Positions 11,644-20,824 are shown, counted from the stretch's first letter. The stretch: DNA of 64,000 nucleotides from a bacterium (GCA_905221195.1 CAJNCF010000008.1:20090-84089); one strand, 5' to 3'. Notes: a model not told the origin generated them from the letters alone. Program-made: numbers and translations.

Positions 11644-12816
11644 ATGACAATCGGTATTGATAAGATTGGTTTTGCGACCAGTCAATATGTCTTGAAATTA
11701 CAAGACCTAGCAGAAGCGAGGGGCATTGACCCTGAAAAATTAAGTAAAGGACTATTGCTCAAGGAATTGAGTATTGCCCCTCTAACTGAGGACATCGTGA
11801 CCTTGGCGGCCAGTGCAAGTGACTCTATTTTAACTGACCAAGAAAGAGCAGAAATTGACATGGTCATTGTGGCTACTGAGTCAGGAATTGACCAGAGTAA
11901 GGCTGCGGCCGTCTTTGTGCATGGCTTGCTGGGTATCCAGCCCTTTGCTCGTAGTTTCGAGATTAAAGAAGCCTGCTATGGAGCGACTGCTGCCCTTCAT
12001 TATGCCAAATTGCATGTGGAAAATTCTCCAGAGTCCAAGGTCTTGGTCATTGCCAGTGATATTGCCAAATACGGTATTGAAACTCCAGGAGAACCCACTC
12101 AAGGTGCTGGAAGTGTGGCTATGTTGATTACACAAAATCCACGTATTATGGCCTTTAATAATGACAATGTAGCTCAGACTCGTGACATCATGGACTTTTG
12201 GCGTCCAAATTACTCAACAACCCCTTATGTAAATGGTGTCTATTCTACCCAACAATACTTGGATAGTTTGAAAACGACTTGGCTTGAATATCAAAAACGC
12301 TACCAGCTTACTTTGGATGATTTTGCGGCTGTTTGCTTCCACTTGCCTTATCCTAAATTAGCGCTAAAAGGCTTGAAAAAGATCATGGATAAGAACCTGC
12401 CTCAAGAGAAAAAAGACCTCTTGCAAAAGCATTTTGACCAGTCTATTCTCTACAGTCAAAAGGTGGGGAATATCTATACAGGTTCCCTCTTCCTCGGACT
12501 CTTGTCTCTCTTGGAAAATACAGATAGCTTGAAGGCTGGGGATAAAATCGCCCTCTACAGTTATGGAAGTGGAGCTGTGGCTGAGTTCTTCAGTGGTGAA
12601 TTGGTTGAAGGTTATGAAGCTTATCTAGATAAAGACCGCTTGAACAAGCTCAACCAACGAACTGTCCTGTCTGTTGCAGACTATGAAAAAGTCTTCTTTG
12701 AAGAAGTGGTATTGGATGAAACAAATTCTGCCCAGTTTGCAGATTTTGAGAATCAAGACTATGCCTTGGTTGAAATTGTCGACCACCAACGCCGTTATAG
12801 CAAGGTTGAAAAATAA
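11644..12816 (+). CDS. mvaS: hydroxymethylglutaryl-CoA synthase
   Basis: Condenses acetyl-CoA with acetoacetyl-CoA to HMG-CoA, an early step of the mevalonate route to isoprenoids and hence to undecaprenyl phosphate. With the start at 11644 (AGAGGTAAAT upstream) the 390-residue protein places the catalytic residues at the positions expected for bacterial HMG-CoA synthase: Glu79 in ATESG, Cys111 in KEACYGA and His233 in CFHLPYPK. The earlier ATG at 11620 has no ribosome site. The stop and the next gene's start share a base (TAATG), so mvaS and mvaA are translationally coupled. Confidence 0.97.
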   Translation: MTIGIDKIGFATSQYVLKLQDLAEARGIDPEKLSKGLLLKELSIAPLTEDIVTLAASASDSILTDQERAEIDMVIVATESGIDQSKAAAVFVHGLLGIQPFARSFEIKEACYGATAALHYAKLHVENSPESKVLVIASDIAKYGIETPGEPTQGAGSVAMLITQNPRIMAFNNDNVAQTRDIMDFWRPNYSTTPYVNGVYSTQQYLDSLKTTWLEYQKRYQLTLDDFAAVCFHLPYPKLALKGLKKIMDKNLPQEKKDLLQKHFDQSILYSQKVGNIYTGSLFLGLLSLLENTDSLKAGDKIALYSYGSGAVAEFFSGELVEGYEAYLDKDRLNKLNQRTVLSVADYEKVFFEEVVLDETNSAQFADFENQDYALVEIVDHQRRYSKVEK

Positions 12817-14090
12817 TGAAGATAAGTTGGAATGGATTTTCTAAAAAATCATACCAAGAGCGCCTCGAGCTGTTGCAAGTTCAGGCGCTCCTTAGTCCTG
12901 AGAAGCAAGCGAGTCTGGAGCAGGATGAACAGATTAGTGTGACTGTCGCAGACCAGCTGAGTGAGAATGTGGTGGGGACTTTTTCTCTGCCTTATTCGCT
13001 GGTTCCAGAGGCCCTTGTCAACGGTCAGGAATACACAGTTCCCTATGTGACGGAAGAGCCATCTGTGGTTGCTGCGGCTAGCTATGCCAGCAAAATCATC
13101 AAGCGAGCAGGTGGTTTTACAGCTCAAGTCCATGAGCGTCAGATGATCGGTCAGGTAGCCCTTTATCAAGTTGCTGATCCTGAACAAGCGCAAGAGAAGA
13201 TTACCGGCAAGAAAGCAGAACTCTTGGAACTTGCCAATCAAGCCTATCCTTCCATCGTTAAACGCGGGGGTGGTGCGCGTGATTTACATGTAGAACAGAT
13301 CAAAGGCGAAACAGACTTTCTTGTCGTCTATCTTCATGTCGATACGCAGGAAGCCATGGGAGCCAATATGCTCAACACCATGCTGGAAGCCTTGAAACCA
13401 GTCTTAGAAGAACTGAGTCAGGGACAGAGTCTCATGGGGATTCTATCCAACTACGCGACCGATTCTCTAGTTACTGCAAGCTGTCACATCGCCTTTCGTT
13501 ACTTGAGTCGCCAAAAGGATCAAGGACGAGAAATTGCGGAGAAAATTGCTTTGGCTAGTCAGTTTGCGCAGGCGGATCCTTATCGAGCAGCTACCCACAA
13601 TAAAGGGATCTTTAACGGTATTGATGCCATTTTGATTGCCACTGGTAATGACTGGCGTGCCATCGAAGCCGGGGCTCATGCCTTTGCCAGTCGAGATGGA
13701 CGATATCAAGGTCTTAGTCAATGGACGCTGGACCTGGAAACAGAAGAATTGGTTGGTGAGATGACCCTACCCATGCCTGTAGCGACCAAGGGTGGCTCTA
13801 TCGGCCTCAACCCTCGTGTAGCTCTTAGTCATGAACTACTGGGAAATCCTTCTGCCAAAGAATTAGCCCAGATTATCGTGTCCATCGGGCTTGCCCAAAA
13901 CTTTGCAGCACTCAAAGCCTTGGTGAGTACAGGGATTCAGCAAGGCCACATGAAATTACAGGCCAAATCCTTAGCTCTCCTAGCTGGTGCTAGTGAGTCT
14001 GAAGTTGCTCCCCTGGTCGAGCGCCTCATCGCAGATAAAACCTTTAACTTAGAAACTGCCCAGTGCTACCTAGAAAATTTAAGATCATAA
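12816..14090 (+). CDS. mvaA: hydroxymethylglutaryl-CoA reductase, class II
   Basis: Reduces HMG-CoA to mevalonate with a nicotinamide cofactor. The 424-residue length, without a membrane anchor, fits class II bacterial enzymes. Visible motifs are the substrate-binding ENVVGTFSLP with Glu50, the DTQEAMGANMLNTM cofactor loop, TGNDWRAIEAGAHAFA, and the C-terminal catalytic His in SHELLGNP. It forms an operon with mvaS by TAATG overlap. The remaining mevalonate genes are not in this window. Confidence 0.97.
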   Translation: MKISWNGFSKKSYQERLELLQVQALLSPEKQASLEQDEQISVTVADQLSENVVGTFSLPYSLVPEALVNGQEYTVPYVTEEPSVVAAASYASKIIKRAGGFTAQVHERQMIGQVALYQVADPEQAQEKITGKKAELLELANQAYPSIVKRGGGARDLHVEQIKGETDFLVVYLHVDTQEAMGANMLNTMLEALKPVLEELSQGQSLMGILSNYATDSLVTASCHIAFRYLSRQKDQGREIAEKIALASQFAQADPYRAATHNKGIFNGIDAILIATGNDWRAIEAGAHAFASRDGRYQGLSQWTLDLETEELVGEMTLPMPVATKGGSIGLNPRVALSHELLGNPSAKELAQIIVSIGLAQNFAALKALVSTGIQQGHMKLQAKSLALLAGASESEVAPLVERLIADKTFNLETAQCYLENLRS

Positions 14091-14121
14091 AAAACTCAGA
14101 CGAATTCGGTCTGAGTTTTTT
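14088..14121 (+). terminator. terminator after mvaA
   Basis: Perfect 11-bp stem AAAACTCAGAC / GTCTGAGTTTT around GAATTCG, with T-runs on both sides, so it may work on both strands. Confidence 0.9.
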
Positions 14122-14126
14122 GTGCT

Positions 14127-14325
14127 TATACTCAATAAAAATCAAGGAGCAAACTAGGAAGCTAGCCGCAGGTTGCTCAAAGCACTGCTTTGAGGTTGTA
14201 GATAAGACTGACGAAGCCAGCTCAAAACACTGTTTTGAGGTTGTGGATAGAACTGACGAAGTCAGTAACCATATCTACGGTAAGGCGACACTGACGTGGT
14301 TTGAAGAGATTTTCGAAGAGTATTA
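14127..14325 (-). repeat. BOX element, A-B-B-C type, in reverse orientation
   Basis: Read on the minus strand it has the parts of the pneumococcal BOX repeat. A boxA-like end holds CTCTTCGAAAATCTCTTC and CCACGTCAG. Two boxB-like copies contain GACTTCGTCAG or a near variant and CAAAACAGTGTTTTGAG. The boxC-like end contains GCGGCTAGCTTCCTAGTTTG. The two boxB copies lie around 14178-14222 and 14222-14268. It fills the whole gap between the mvaA terminator and scrR, and its outer edge supplies the scrR stop codon. BOX elements are non-autonomous, mobilised repeats that fold into stable RNA stems. Confidence 0.9.
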
Positions 14326-15288
14326 AATACTTTTTCCAGGTAATAGGGTAACTGGTAAGAAGTAGTCTGTTGTTGCGACTTCCTTACCTTCGATCTTCTG
14401 TAAGAGTAGGTCAACAGTGAGTTGGGCAATCTCTTGCATAGGTTGCTTGACAGTCGTCAAATGTGGGTAGTAGTTCTCGATAAAGTAGGTCCCATCATAG
14501 CCGATGACCTTGAGCTCTTCAGGGACAGAAATACCCAGTTCTTGAGCAATTTTAATGACCAGAATAGCTGTTAAATCATCCGAAGCAAAGATGGCATCAG
14601 GCTTTTGTCGGGTCAAGATATTCTTGATTTCCATTTCTTTTCTGACAGGAGAAAAGTCACTGGAAACGTTGATAATAGGAGCTTTTGGGAGTATGGAAGC
14701 AAAACCAGCGTGGCGCAGTCCAGTCGGCGAATTAGAATTGTCATTCCCAGTAATCATGATGATAGAATGGGCGCCTGTCTTGACCAAAGTCTGGGCAGCA
14801 AGAACCCCACCAGCATAGTTGTCAGAAGAAACGACAGGAATGTCTGGAGACAGGTTTCGGTCAAAGGAAATAATCGGTGCTGTCACACGATTGTAGTCTT
14901 CAATTCCTAGGTTGTGACTACCAGAAATGATACCGTCCACCTGATTGGCTTCGAGCATTTCGATGTACTCTCGTTCTTTTTCAGAATCATGTTCACTGTT
15001 GCAGATGATGGTCTTGTAACCATTTTTAAAGAGTTGGTGTTCCAATTTATCAATTAATTCTGCATAGAAAACATTGGAAATATTGGGGAAAATCAAGCCG
15101 ATTAACTTAGCTGATTTTCCTTGTAAACTACGAGCCAGGTTGTTGGGTTTGTAGCCCAATTCTCGCATGGCTTCATTAACCTTTTGAATGGTTTTCTCAG
15201 ATAGATAACCTTTTTTATTGATAACCCGAGAAACGGTAGTAGGGCTGACGCCTGCAAGTTTGGCGACATCAGTTAGTTTTGCGACCAT
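14323..15288 (-). CDS. scrR: LacI-family sucrose operon repressor
   Basis: DNA-binding repressor of the sucrose genes, relieved by a sugar ligand. The 321-residue protein starts with a LacI-type helix-turn-helix and hinge (LTDVAKLAGVSPTTVSRVIN, residues 5-24), followed by a periplasmic-binding-protein-like ligand domain (FASDD, GYDG motifs). The start lies inside the last 20 bases of scrB, so scrB-scrR is one coupled transcript. The stop codon (minus-strand TAA at 14325-14323) is at the border with the BOX element, so the final residues may have been altered by its insertion. Two 16-bp operator-like sites lie in the scrB-scrA gap. Confidence 0.93.
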   Translation of the reverse strand: MVAKLTDVAKLAGVSPTTVSRVINKKGYLSEKTIQKVNEAMRELGYKPNNLARSLQGKSAKLIGLIFPNISNVFYAELIDKLEHQLFKNGYKTIICNSEHDSEKEREYIEMLEANQVDGIISGSHNLGIEDYNRVTAPIISFDRNLSPDIPVVSSDNYAGGVLAAQTLVKTGAHSIIMITGNDNSNSPTGLRHAGFASILPKAPIINVSSDFSPVRKEMEIKNILTRQKPDAIFASDDLTAILVIKIAQELGISVPEELKVIGYDGTYFIENYYPHLTTVKQPMQEIAQLTVDLLLQKIEGKEVATTDYFLPVTLLPGKSI

Positions 15289-16723
15289 AATCTAATTCAT
15301 AGTAAGTTCCAGTTGGGTTTCCAGATTTGATGAGGATACCATTTTGGTCCGCATGTGGGAAGACACGACCAGAAAATACTTTTTCTCCTTTATTGATGAA
15401 AATTTCAAAGACAGAGTTATCGATGAAGATTGTAGCAGTAGTAGCCTGATTCTCGATAGGGCAAGAGCGAGTTGTTCCAAATTCTTGGGCATACTGTTCA
15501 CCAGCCTGGCTACGATCTACTGTCACTTGACCATTTACAAGGTCAAAGTTGATGGAAAGTCCCTTGCCTTCTTTGTCAGTCAGTAAGACAATCTCGCTCT
15601 GGCTATTAGCTTCCAAGTTGAGTTCAAGTTCGTAAGTGTTCTTGGTTTTGGAACGGTTTGAGAAAGGTTCTTCAGAAGCACGAAGGTCCTTGATAGCTGC
15701 GACTGGGTATTGGTAGAGTTTACCGTCTTTGATAGTCAGTTCTTTTACCAAAGAGAAGGTTCCTTGGTGGTCAAAACGGTCAGATGGATATGAAACATCT
15801 GGCAAACCAAGCCAGCTAACTGCTAGAGCACGCCCATCAGGAGCGTTGAAGGCTTGAGTTGCATAGGCTTCGAAACCATAGTCCATGTTTTGAAGTTGAG
15901 ACACATCTACCATTTTGGCATTTTCAGGATCAAAGGAAGCCCCGATTTTATACATATTTGGATAGATATTGTCGTAATCTAGAACATCTTTATCCAATCC
16001 TTGTGGGCAGTAGAGAAGGACAGGTTGCTCCCCTACAAAGACCAGATTTGGGCATTCCATCATATAGGCAGTTCGGTCGTTAGCAAAGTCAAGGTCGCCA
16101 ACAGCTTGCCAGTTTGTGTAGTCGTTGTCAATAGCCTTGTAGAGACGGACGAAGCCTTTTTTCTCCAAGTCCTGTCCACCGACGATGGCATAATATTGAC
16201 CTTTAAAATTAAAAATCTGCGGATCGCGGAAGTGGTCGGTAGAGTCTGTAGGCTGATCGATCAAGAACTTGTCAATCTTCGTAATCTTGCCATCCTTGTC
16301 CATCAAAGCCCCAATCTGGTAAGGGTGACGGATCCAGTTTTCATCACGGACATTTCCTGTATAGAATAGGAACAAGTTATCGCCAAACTGCATGGCAGAA
16401 CCAGAGTAGGCACCGTGGCTATCTAATGGAGTGTCAGGCAAAACTTTGACTCCAGTTTCTCTAAAGTGAACCAAATCATCACTTTCCAATTGCACCCAAG
16501 ATTTCAAACCGTGGGCTGCACCAAAAGGAAAGTTCTGATAAAAAACAATCCACTTTCCGTCAAAGTAAGAAAAGCCATTTGGGTCGTTGAGAAGTCCTGT
16601 TTTTGGCTCAACATGATAATGAGTATGCCATGGAGATTGTGCCATATTTTCTTTAATATTTTGAATTTCTTCTTGCGTCCAGTCTTGATAAAGTCTGTAA
16701 CGACGCTCAGTAGTCCATTCCAT
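15269..16723 (-). CDS. scrB: sucrose-6-phosphate hydrolase (GH32)
   Basis: Cytosolic hydrolase that splits sucrose 6-phosphate, delivered by ScrA, into glucose 6-phosphate and fructose. The 484 residues show the GH32 signature blocks: LLNDPNGF with the nucleophile Asp47, the FRDPQIF block with the transition-state Asp, and the MECPNLV acid/base Glu. A beta-sandwich follows from about residue 330. It is divergent from scrA across a 380-bp control region. AGGAATGAAAGA before the ATG contains the ribosome site. Confidence 0.96.
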   Translation of the reverse strand: MEWTTERRYRLYQDWTQEEIQNIKENMAQSPWHTHYHVEPKTGLLNDPNGFSYFDGKWIVFYQNFPFGAAHGLKSWVQLESDDLVHFRETGVKVLPDTPLDSHGAYSGSAMQFGDNLFLFYTGNVRDENWIRHPYQIGALMDKDGKITKIDKFLIDQPTDSTDHFRDPQIFNFKGQYYAIVGGQDLEKKGFVRLYKAIDNDYTNWQAVGDLDFANDRTAYMMECPNLVFVGEQPVLLYCPQGLDKDVLDYDNIYPNMYKIGASFDPENAKMVDVSQLQNMDYGFEAYATQAFNAPDGRALAVSWLGLPDVSYPSDRFDHQGTFSLVKELTIKDGKLYQYPVAAIKDLRASEEPFSNRSKTKNTYELELNLEANSQSEIVLLTDKEGKGLSINFDLVNGQVTVDRSQAGEQYAQEFGTTRSCPIENQATTATIFIDNSVFEIFINKGEKVFSGRVFPHADQNGILIKSGNPTGTYYELDYGRKTN

Positions 16724-16814
16724 TCTTTCATTCCTCCAAAAATCTTATCACTTTTAATAGTAACCGTTTTCGGAAAAAAAATCAAGCTTTTTATGTTAAA
16801 AAAGAGAAAAAACT

Positions 16815-16830
16815 GTCAAACGTTTGTCAT
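16815..16830. promoter_or_regulatory. ScrR operator-like site 1
   Basis: TGTCAAACGTTTGTCA has the perfect palindromic core CAAACGTTTG with the central CG typical of LacI-family operators. It matches the second site (16998-17013) at 12 of 16 positions. It lies in the scrB-scrA gap, about 90 bp before scrB. Confidence 0.65.
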
Positions 16831-16997
16831 AAAATAAATGCAGGAAATCAATCACATTTTCAGGAAAATATGAAAGATAATGAAACAAAACCCTTTTTAA
16901 CCAATATTTCAAACTTATTTTTTCAAGGAATACCTAATAAAACAGTCAAAATCAATCAATCTAAAACGAGCCAACTAAGTGGTTAGAACATTTTTTC

Positions 16998-17013
16998 TGC
17001 AAAACGCTTGACA
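16998..17013. promoter_or_regulatory. ScrR operator-like site 2 overlapping the scrA -35
   Basis: TGCAAAACGCTTGACA includes the TTGACA -35 box (17008-17013) of the scrA promoter, so a bound repressor would block polymerase. It is 183 bp from site 1, a distance that would allow looping; looping is inference. Confidence 0.65.
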
Positions 17014-17035
17014 TATTTCTAAAACATGATAAAAT
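17008..17035 (+). promoter_or_regulatory. promoter of scrA
   Basis: TTGACA (17008-17013), 16-bp spacer, and TAAAAT (17030-17035) preceded by TG. It is the strongest consensus promoter of the sucrose locus. Confidence 0.75.
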
Positions 17036-17052
17036 AAAAGTCGTAGGGCGGA

Positions 17053-17067
17053 TAAAATCGCTTTCAA
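17053..17067 (-). promoter_or_regulatory. cre-like (CcpA) site in the scrA leader
   Basis: On the minus strand TTGAAAGCGATTTTA fits the catabolite-responsive element WTGNAANCGNWNNCW except near its 3' end. It lies about 20-30 bp after the -10, a position suited to roadblock repression by CcpA. Confidence 0.45.
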
Positions 17068-17103
17068 ACAAGAACAAAATTTTATATAAGGAGATTTTTG
17101 CAA

Positions 17104-18987
17104 ATGAACAATCAGGAAATTGCAAAAAAAGTCATCGATGCCTTGGGCGGACGTGAAAATGTCAACAGTGTAGCTCACTGTGCGACTCGTCTTCGTGTCA
17201 TGGTCAAAGATGAAGGAAAAATCAATAAAGAAGTGATTGAGAACTTGGAAAAAGTTCAAGGTGCTTTCTTTAACTCAGGTCAATACCAAATCATCTTTGG
17301 TACAGGTACAGTTAACAAAATGTACGATGAAGTTGTTGCACTTGGTTTGCCAACATCATCTAAAGCTGACATGAAAGCAGAAGCTGCTAAACAAGGGAAC
17401 TGGTTCCAACGTGCTATCCGTACTTTCGGTGACGTTTTCGTTCCAATCATCCCAGTTATCGTAGCGACAGGTCTTTTCATGGGTGTGCGTGGCCTTTTCA
17501 ACGCTCTTGAAATGCCACTTCCAGGAGACTTTGCAACTTACACTCAAATCTTGACAGATACAGCCTTCATCATCTTGCCAGGTTTGGTTGTGTGGTCAAC
17601 CTTCCGTGTATTCGGTGGTAACCCTGCCGTTGGTATCGTTCTTGGTATGATGCTTGTTTCTGGCTCACTTCCAAACGCTTGGGCAGTTGCTCAGGGTGGT
17701 GAAGTAACGGCTATGAACTTCTTTGGTTTCATCCCTGTTGTTGGTTTGCAAGGTTCCGTTCTTCCAGCCTTCATCATCGGGGTTGTCGGAGCTAAATTTG
17801 AAAAACTTGTCCGCAAGGTCGTTCCAGATGTCATTGACCTCTTGGTAACACCATTTGTGACACTTTTGGTCATGTCTATCCTGGGACTCTTTGTCATCGG
17901 ACCAGTCTTCCACATTGTTGAAAACTATATCCTTATTGGTACAAAAGCAATTCTTGGCTTGCCACTTGGTCTTGGTGGTTTCTTGATTGGTGGGGTTCAC
18001 CAATTGATCGTCGTGTCAGGTGTGCACCACATCTTCAACTTGCTTGAAGTTCAATTGCTTGCTGCTGACCATGCTAACCCATTCAACGCTATCATCACAG
18101 CTGCTATGACAGCTCAAGGTGCTGCGACTGTTGCGGTTGGTGTTAAAACTAAAAATCCAAAACTGAAAACACTTGCTTTCCCAGCTGCTCTTTCTGCCTT
18201 CCTAGGTATTACAGAGCCTGCTATCTTCGGGGTGAACTTGCGCTTCCGTAAACCATTCTTCCTTTCATTGATTGCTGGTGCGATCGGTGGTGGATTGGCT
18301 TCAATCCTTGGACTTGCTGGTACTGGTAATGGTATCACAATCATCCCTGGTACAATGCTTTATGTTGGTAACGGACAACTTGCCCAATACCTTCTTATGG
18401 TAGCTGTATCATTTGCACTTGGTTTTGCCCTTACTTACATGTTTGGCTACGAAGATGAAGTAGAGGCAACTGCATCTGCAAAACAAGCTGAAGTTGCTGA
18501 AGAAAAAGAAGAAGTTGCGCCAGCAGCTCTTCAAAATGAAACACTTGTAACTCCTATCGTTGGTGATGTTGTCGCTCTTGCTGATGTCAATGATCCAGTC
18601 TTCTCAAGTGGAGCTATGGGACAAGGTATTGCTGTGAAACCAAGCCAAGGTGTGGTTTATGCACCAGCTGATGCTGAAGTTTCAATCGCCTTTGCAACAG
18701 GACATGCCTTTGGTTTGAAAACAACTAATGGTGCTGAAGTCTTGATCCACGTTGGTATCGACACTGTAACTATGAACGGTGAAGGTTTCGAACAAAAAGT
18801 TGCCCAAGGTGACAAGGTTAAAGCAGGCGATGTTCTTGGAACATTTGATTCAAACAAAATTGCTGCAGCTGGTCTTGATGATACAACAATGGTCATCGTT
18901 ACTAACACAGCTGACTTCTCTTCAGTAGCTCCAGTCGCAACAGGTTCAGTTGCGAAGGGGGATGCTCTTATCGAAGTGAAAGCCTAA
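17104..18987 (+). CDS. scrA: PTS sucrose transporter subunit EIIBCA
   Basis: Membrane permease that imports sucrose and phosphorylates it to sucrose 6-phosphate using HPr-P. The 627-residue protein has three fused domains. EIIB is at about 1-85, with phospho-Cys26 in VAHCATRLRV. EIIC is at about 105-450, with many membrane helices. EIIA is at about 480-627, with phospho-His549 in LIHVGIDTV. An Ala/Glu-rich linker joins EIIC and EIIA. The ATG at 17104 has AAGGAG upstream; a TTG two codons earlier is less likely. It is flanked by scrB/scrR and scrK, which supports sucrose over other EIIBCA sugars such as trehalose or beta-glucosides. Confidence 0.94.
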   Translation: MNNQEIAKKVIDALGGRENVNSVAHCATRLRVMVKDEGKINKEVIENLEKVQGAFFNSGQYQIIFGTGTVNKMYDEVVALGLPTSSKADMKAEAAKQGNWFQRAIRTFGDVFVPIIPVIVATGLFMGVRGLFNALEMPLPGDFATYTQILTDTAFIILPGLVVWSTFRVFGGNPAVGIVLGMMLVSGSLPNAWAVAQGGEVTAMNFFGFIPVVGLQGSVLPAFIIGVVGAKFEKLVRKVVPDVIDLLVTPFVTLLVMSILGLFVIGPVFHIVENYILIGTKAILGLPLGLGGFLIGGVHQLIVVSGVHHIFNLLEVQLLAADHANPFNAIITAAMTAQGAATVAVGVKTKNPKLKTLAFPAALSAFLGITEPAIFGVNLRFRKPFFLSLIAGAIGGGLASILGLAGTGNGITIIPGTMLYVGNGQLAQYLLMVAVSFALGFALTYMFGYEDEVEATASAKQAEVAEEKEEVAPAALQNETLVTPIVGDVVALADVNDPVFSSGAMGQGIAVKPSQGVVYAPADAEVSIAFATGHAFGLKTTNGAEVLIHVGIDTVTMNGEGFEQKVAQGDKVKAGDVLGTFDSNKIAAAGLDDTTMVIVTNTADFSSVAPVATGSVAKGDALIEVKA

Positions 18988-19004
18988 TCTTTCCTAGCTA
19001 AATG

Positions 19005-19036
19005 AAAACGAACAAATGACATGTTTGTTCGTTTTT
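19005..19036 (+). terminator. terminator after scrA
   Basis: AAAACGAACAA / TTGTTCGTTTT perfect 11-bp stem with T-run. Confidence 0.9.
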
Positions 19037-19099
19037 GCTTGAATGGTAAGATTTACAGAGGAAAATCTAAAAAATAGAGAAATTTAGACTTTCGAAATA

Positions 19100-19108
19100 T
19101 GCTATAAT
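19100..19108 (+). promoter_or_regulatory. extended -10 promoter of scrK
   Basis: TGCTATAAT, 27 bp before the scrK ATG, with no clear -35. It shows that scrK can be transcribed separately from scrA. Confidence 0.6.
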
Positions 19109-19135
19109 AAAGAAAATAAAAACAAGAGGTTTATC

Positions 19136-20023
19136 ATGACAAAATTATATGGAAGTTTGGAAGCGGGCGGTACAAAGTTTGTCTGTGCTGTCGGTGATGA
19201 AAACTTTAATGTTGTAGAAAAAACACAATTTCCAACAACAACTCCAATCGAAACAATCGATAAAACCATTGAGTTCTTCTCAAAATTCGATAACCTTGCT
19301 GGTCTTGCAGTTGGTTCATTTGGTCCCATTGATATTGACAAAAACTCAAAAACTTATGGCTTTATCACGACGACTCCAAAACCTCACTGGGCAAATGTGG
19401 ACTTGCTTGGTGCCCTTCGTAGAGCCCTAAACGTGCCAATGTACTTCACAACAGACGTAAACAGCTCGGCTTACGGCGAAGTGGTTGCCCGTAACAATGC
19501 TGGTGGCCGTATCGAAAACTTGGTTTACTACACAATTGGTACAGGTATCGGTGCTGGTGTTATCCAACGTGGTGAGTTTATCGGTGGTGTGGGTCACCCT
19601 GAAATGGGGCATTACTATGTGGCGAAACACCCAATGGATATTGAAAAAGAATTCAACGGTGTTTGTCCATTCCACAAAGGATGTTTGGAAGGCTTTGCGG
19701 CTGGACCAAGTCTAGAAGCTCGTACAGGTATTCGTGGTGAAAATATTGAACTCAACAGCTCTGTCTGGGATGTTCAAGCCTACTACATCGCTCAAGCAGC
19801 TGTTAATGCTACAGTGACTTTCCGCCCAGACGTGATCGTCTTTGGTGGTGGGGTCATGGCTCAACAACACATGCTGGACCGTGTTCGTGAGAAATTTACA
19901 TCTCTGCTCAATGGTTACCTACCAGTGCCAGATGTGCGTGACTATATCGTGACTCCAGCAGTCGCAGGAAATGGTTCTGCCACACTTGGGAACTTTGTCC
20001 TTGCAAAAGAAGTTTCAAAATAA
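19136..20023 (+). CDS. scrK: fructokinase (ROK family)
   Basis: Phosphorylates the fructose released by ScrB to fructose 6-phosphate. The 295-residue ROK protein has the N-terminal phosphate loop GGTKFVCAVG and the sugar site GHPEMGHYY. The ROK zinc motif follows with its ligands in the segment GVCPFHKGCLEG, along with GTGIGAGVI. It is preceded by AGAGG at good spacing and lies next to scrA in its own transcription unit between two terminators. A role in mannose or glucose phosphorylation cannot be excluded from sequence, but the context points to fructose. Confidence 0.92.
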   Translation: MTKLYGSLEAGGTKFVCAVGDENFNVVEKTQFPTTTPIETIDKTIEFFSKFDNLAGLAVGSFGPIDIDKNSKTYGFITTTPKPHWANVDLLGALRRALNVPMYFTTDVNSSAYGEVVARNNAGGRIENLVYYTIGTGIGAGVIQRGEFIGGVGHPEMGHYYVAKHPMDIEKEFNGVCPFHKGCLEGFAAGPSLEARTGIRGENIELNSSVWDVQAYYIAQAAVNATVTFRPDVIVFGGGVMAQQHMLDRVREKFTSLLNGYLPVPDVRDYIVTPAVAGNGSATLGNFVLAKEVSK

Positions 20024-20028
20024 AGCAC

Positions 20029-20060
20029 AAAATCCGCTTGGGAAACCAAACGGATTTTTT
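20029..20060. terminator. terminator between scrK and the convergent TVP38 gene
   Basis: AAATCCG / CGGATTT stem with an inner TTGG / CCAA pair and GAAA loop, followed by six T on the plus strand. It overlaps the end of the gap before the minus-strand gene. Confidence 0.8.
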
Positions 20061-20065
20061 ACATG

Positions 20066-20683
20066 TCAAAGCATTTGCCAGAAAAAGTCGATAATATAGG
20101 TCAGACCGTAGGTATAAACCACGAGGGTAAAGGGTTTGGTCAGAACGATGATGATCATATAGCGCTTGAAGCTCATCTTGGTCAGGGCAGCCAGCATACA
20201 GAGAAAGTCAGCTGGACTAATGGGCCAAATCATCATAAAGATAAAGAAACGGTCAAAACGATTGCCCTTATCCAACCAGCCGATATACTTGTCATAGGTG
20301 CGCTTGCTGACGACAGACTGGACAAAGGCAGCCCCATAGAGGCGCACTAGATAAAAGATAATGGCACAGCCAATGACAATGCCGATATAGTTGTAGATCG
20401 TACCGATGATGTGGCCGTAAATAAAGACGCCAGCCACCGAGGTCAAGGCTCCTGGAATGATAGGGACGACCGTCTGTAAAATCTGTAAAAAGATGAAGAG
20501 AGGTGGCCCCCAGATACCTGCCTGCTGGATAAAGGCAGAGAGGGTTTCCTTAGACTGTAAAATCCCAGCCTGATAAGCCCAAATACAGAAAATCAAACTC
20601 CCAACCCCACCGACAATCGATGAGATATTGATAAGGTGCTGTAAAAGGGGAGAAACAGCTTTCATTTGTTTATCCTGTGACAT
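20066..20683 (-). CDS. TVP38/TMEM64 (DedA-like) membrane protein
   Basis: Integral membrane protein of 205 residues with about five or six hydrophobic segments. The conserved SNARE-associated (VTT) core includes the re-entrant motif PGALTSVAGVFIYG and the later FFIFMMIWPISPADFLCMLAAL. Members of this superfamily have been linked to lipid scrambling or membrane maintenance; the sequence alone does not define the job here. It converges on scrK. On the minus strand its promoter region (about 20705-20725) contains a TGGTATAGT extended -10. Confidence 0.8.
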   Translation of the reverse strand: MSQDKQMKAVSPLLQHLINISSIVGGVGSLIFCIWAYQAGILQSKETLSAFIQQAGIWGPPLFIFLQILQTVVPIIPGALTSVAGVFIYGHIIGTIYNYIGIVIGCAIIFYLVRLYGAAFVQSVVSKRTYDKYIGWLDKGNRFDRFFIFMMIWPISPADFLCMLAALTKMSFKRYMIIIVLTKPFTLVVYTYGLTYIIDFFWQML

Positions 20684-20824
20684 GTAAACTCCTCATAGAT
20701 AGTATATTTCTACTATACCATATTTTGGAGGAGAAAGGGAGAAAGGATTGTTTTGGGATTAGAGGGAATTTCAAGAATTTAAACCTAATTTTATTCCAAT
20801 TATAAAATTTAAGAACGGGTTTCA

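Noticed and set aside
14063..14326. 87-codon frame on the plus strand after mvaA
   Set aside because: It runs through the terminator and the BOX element; its repeats are DNA repeat units, not protein design.
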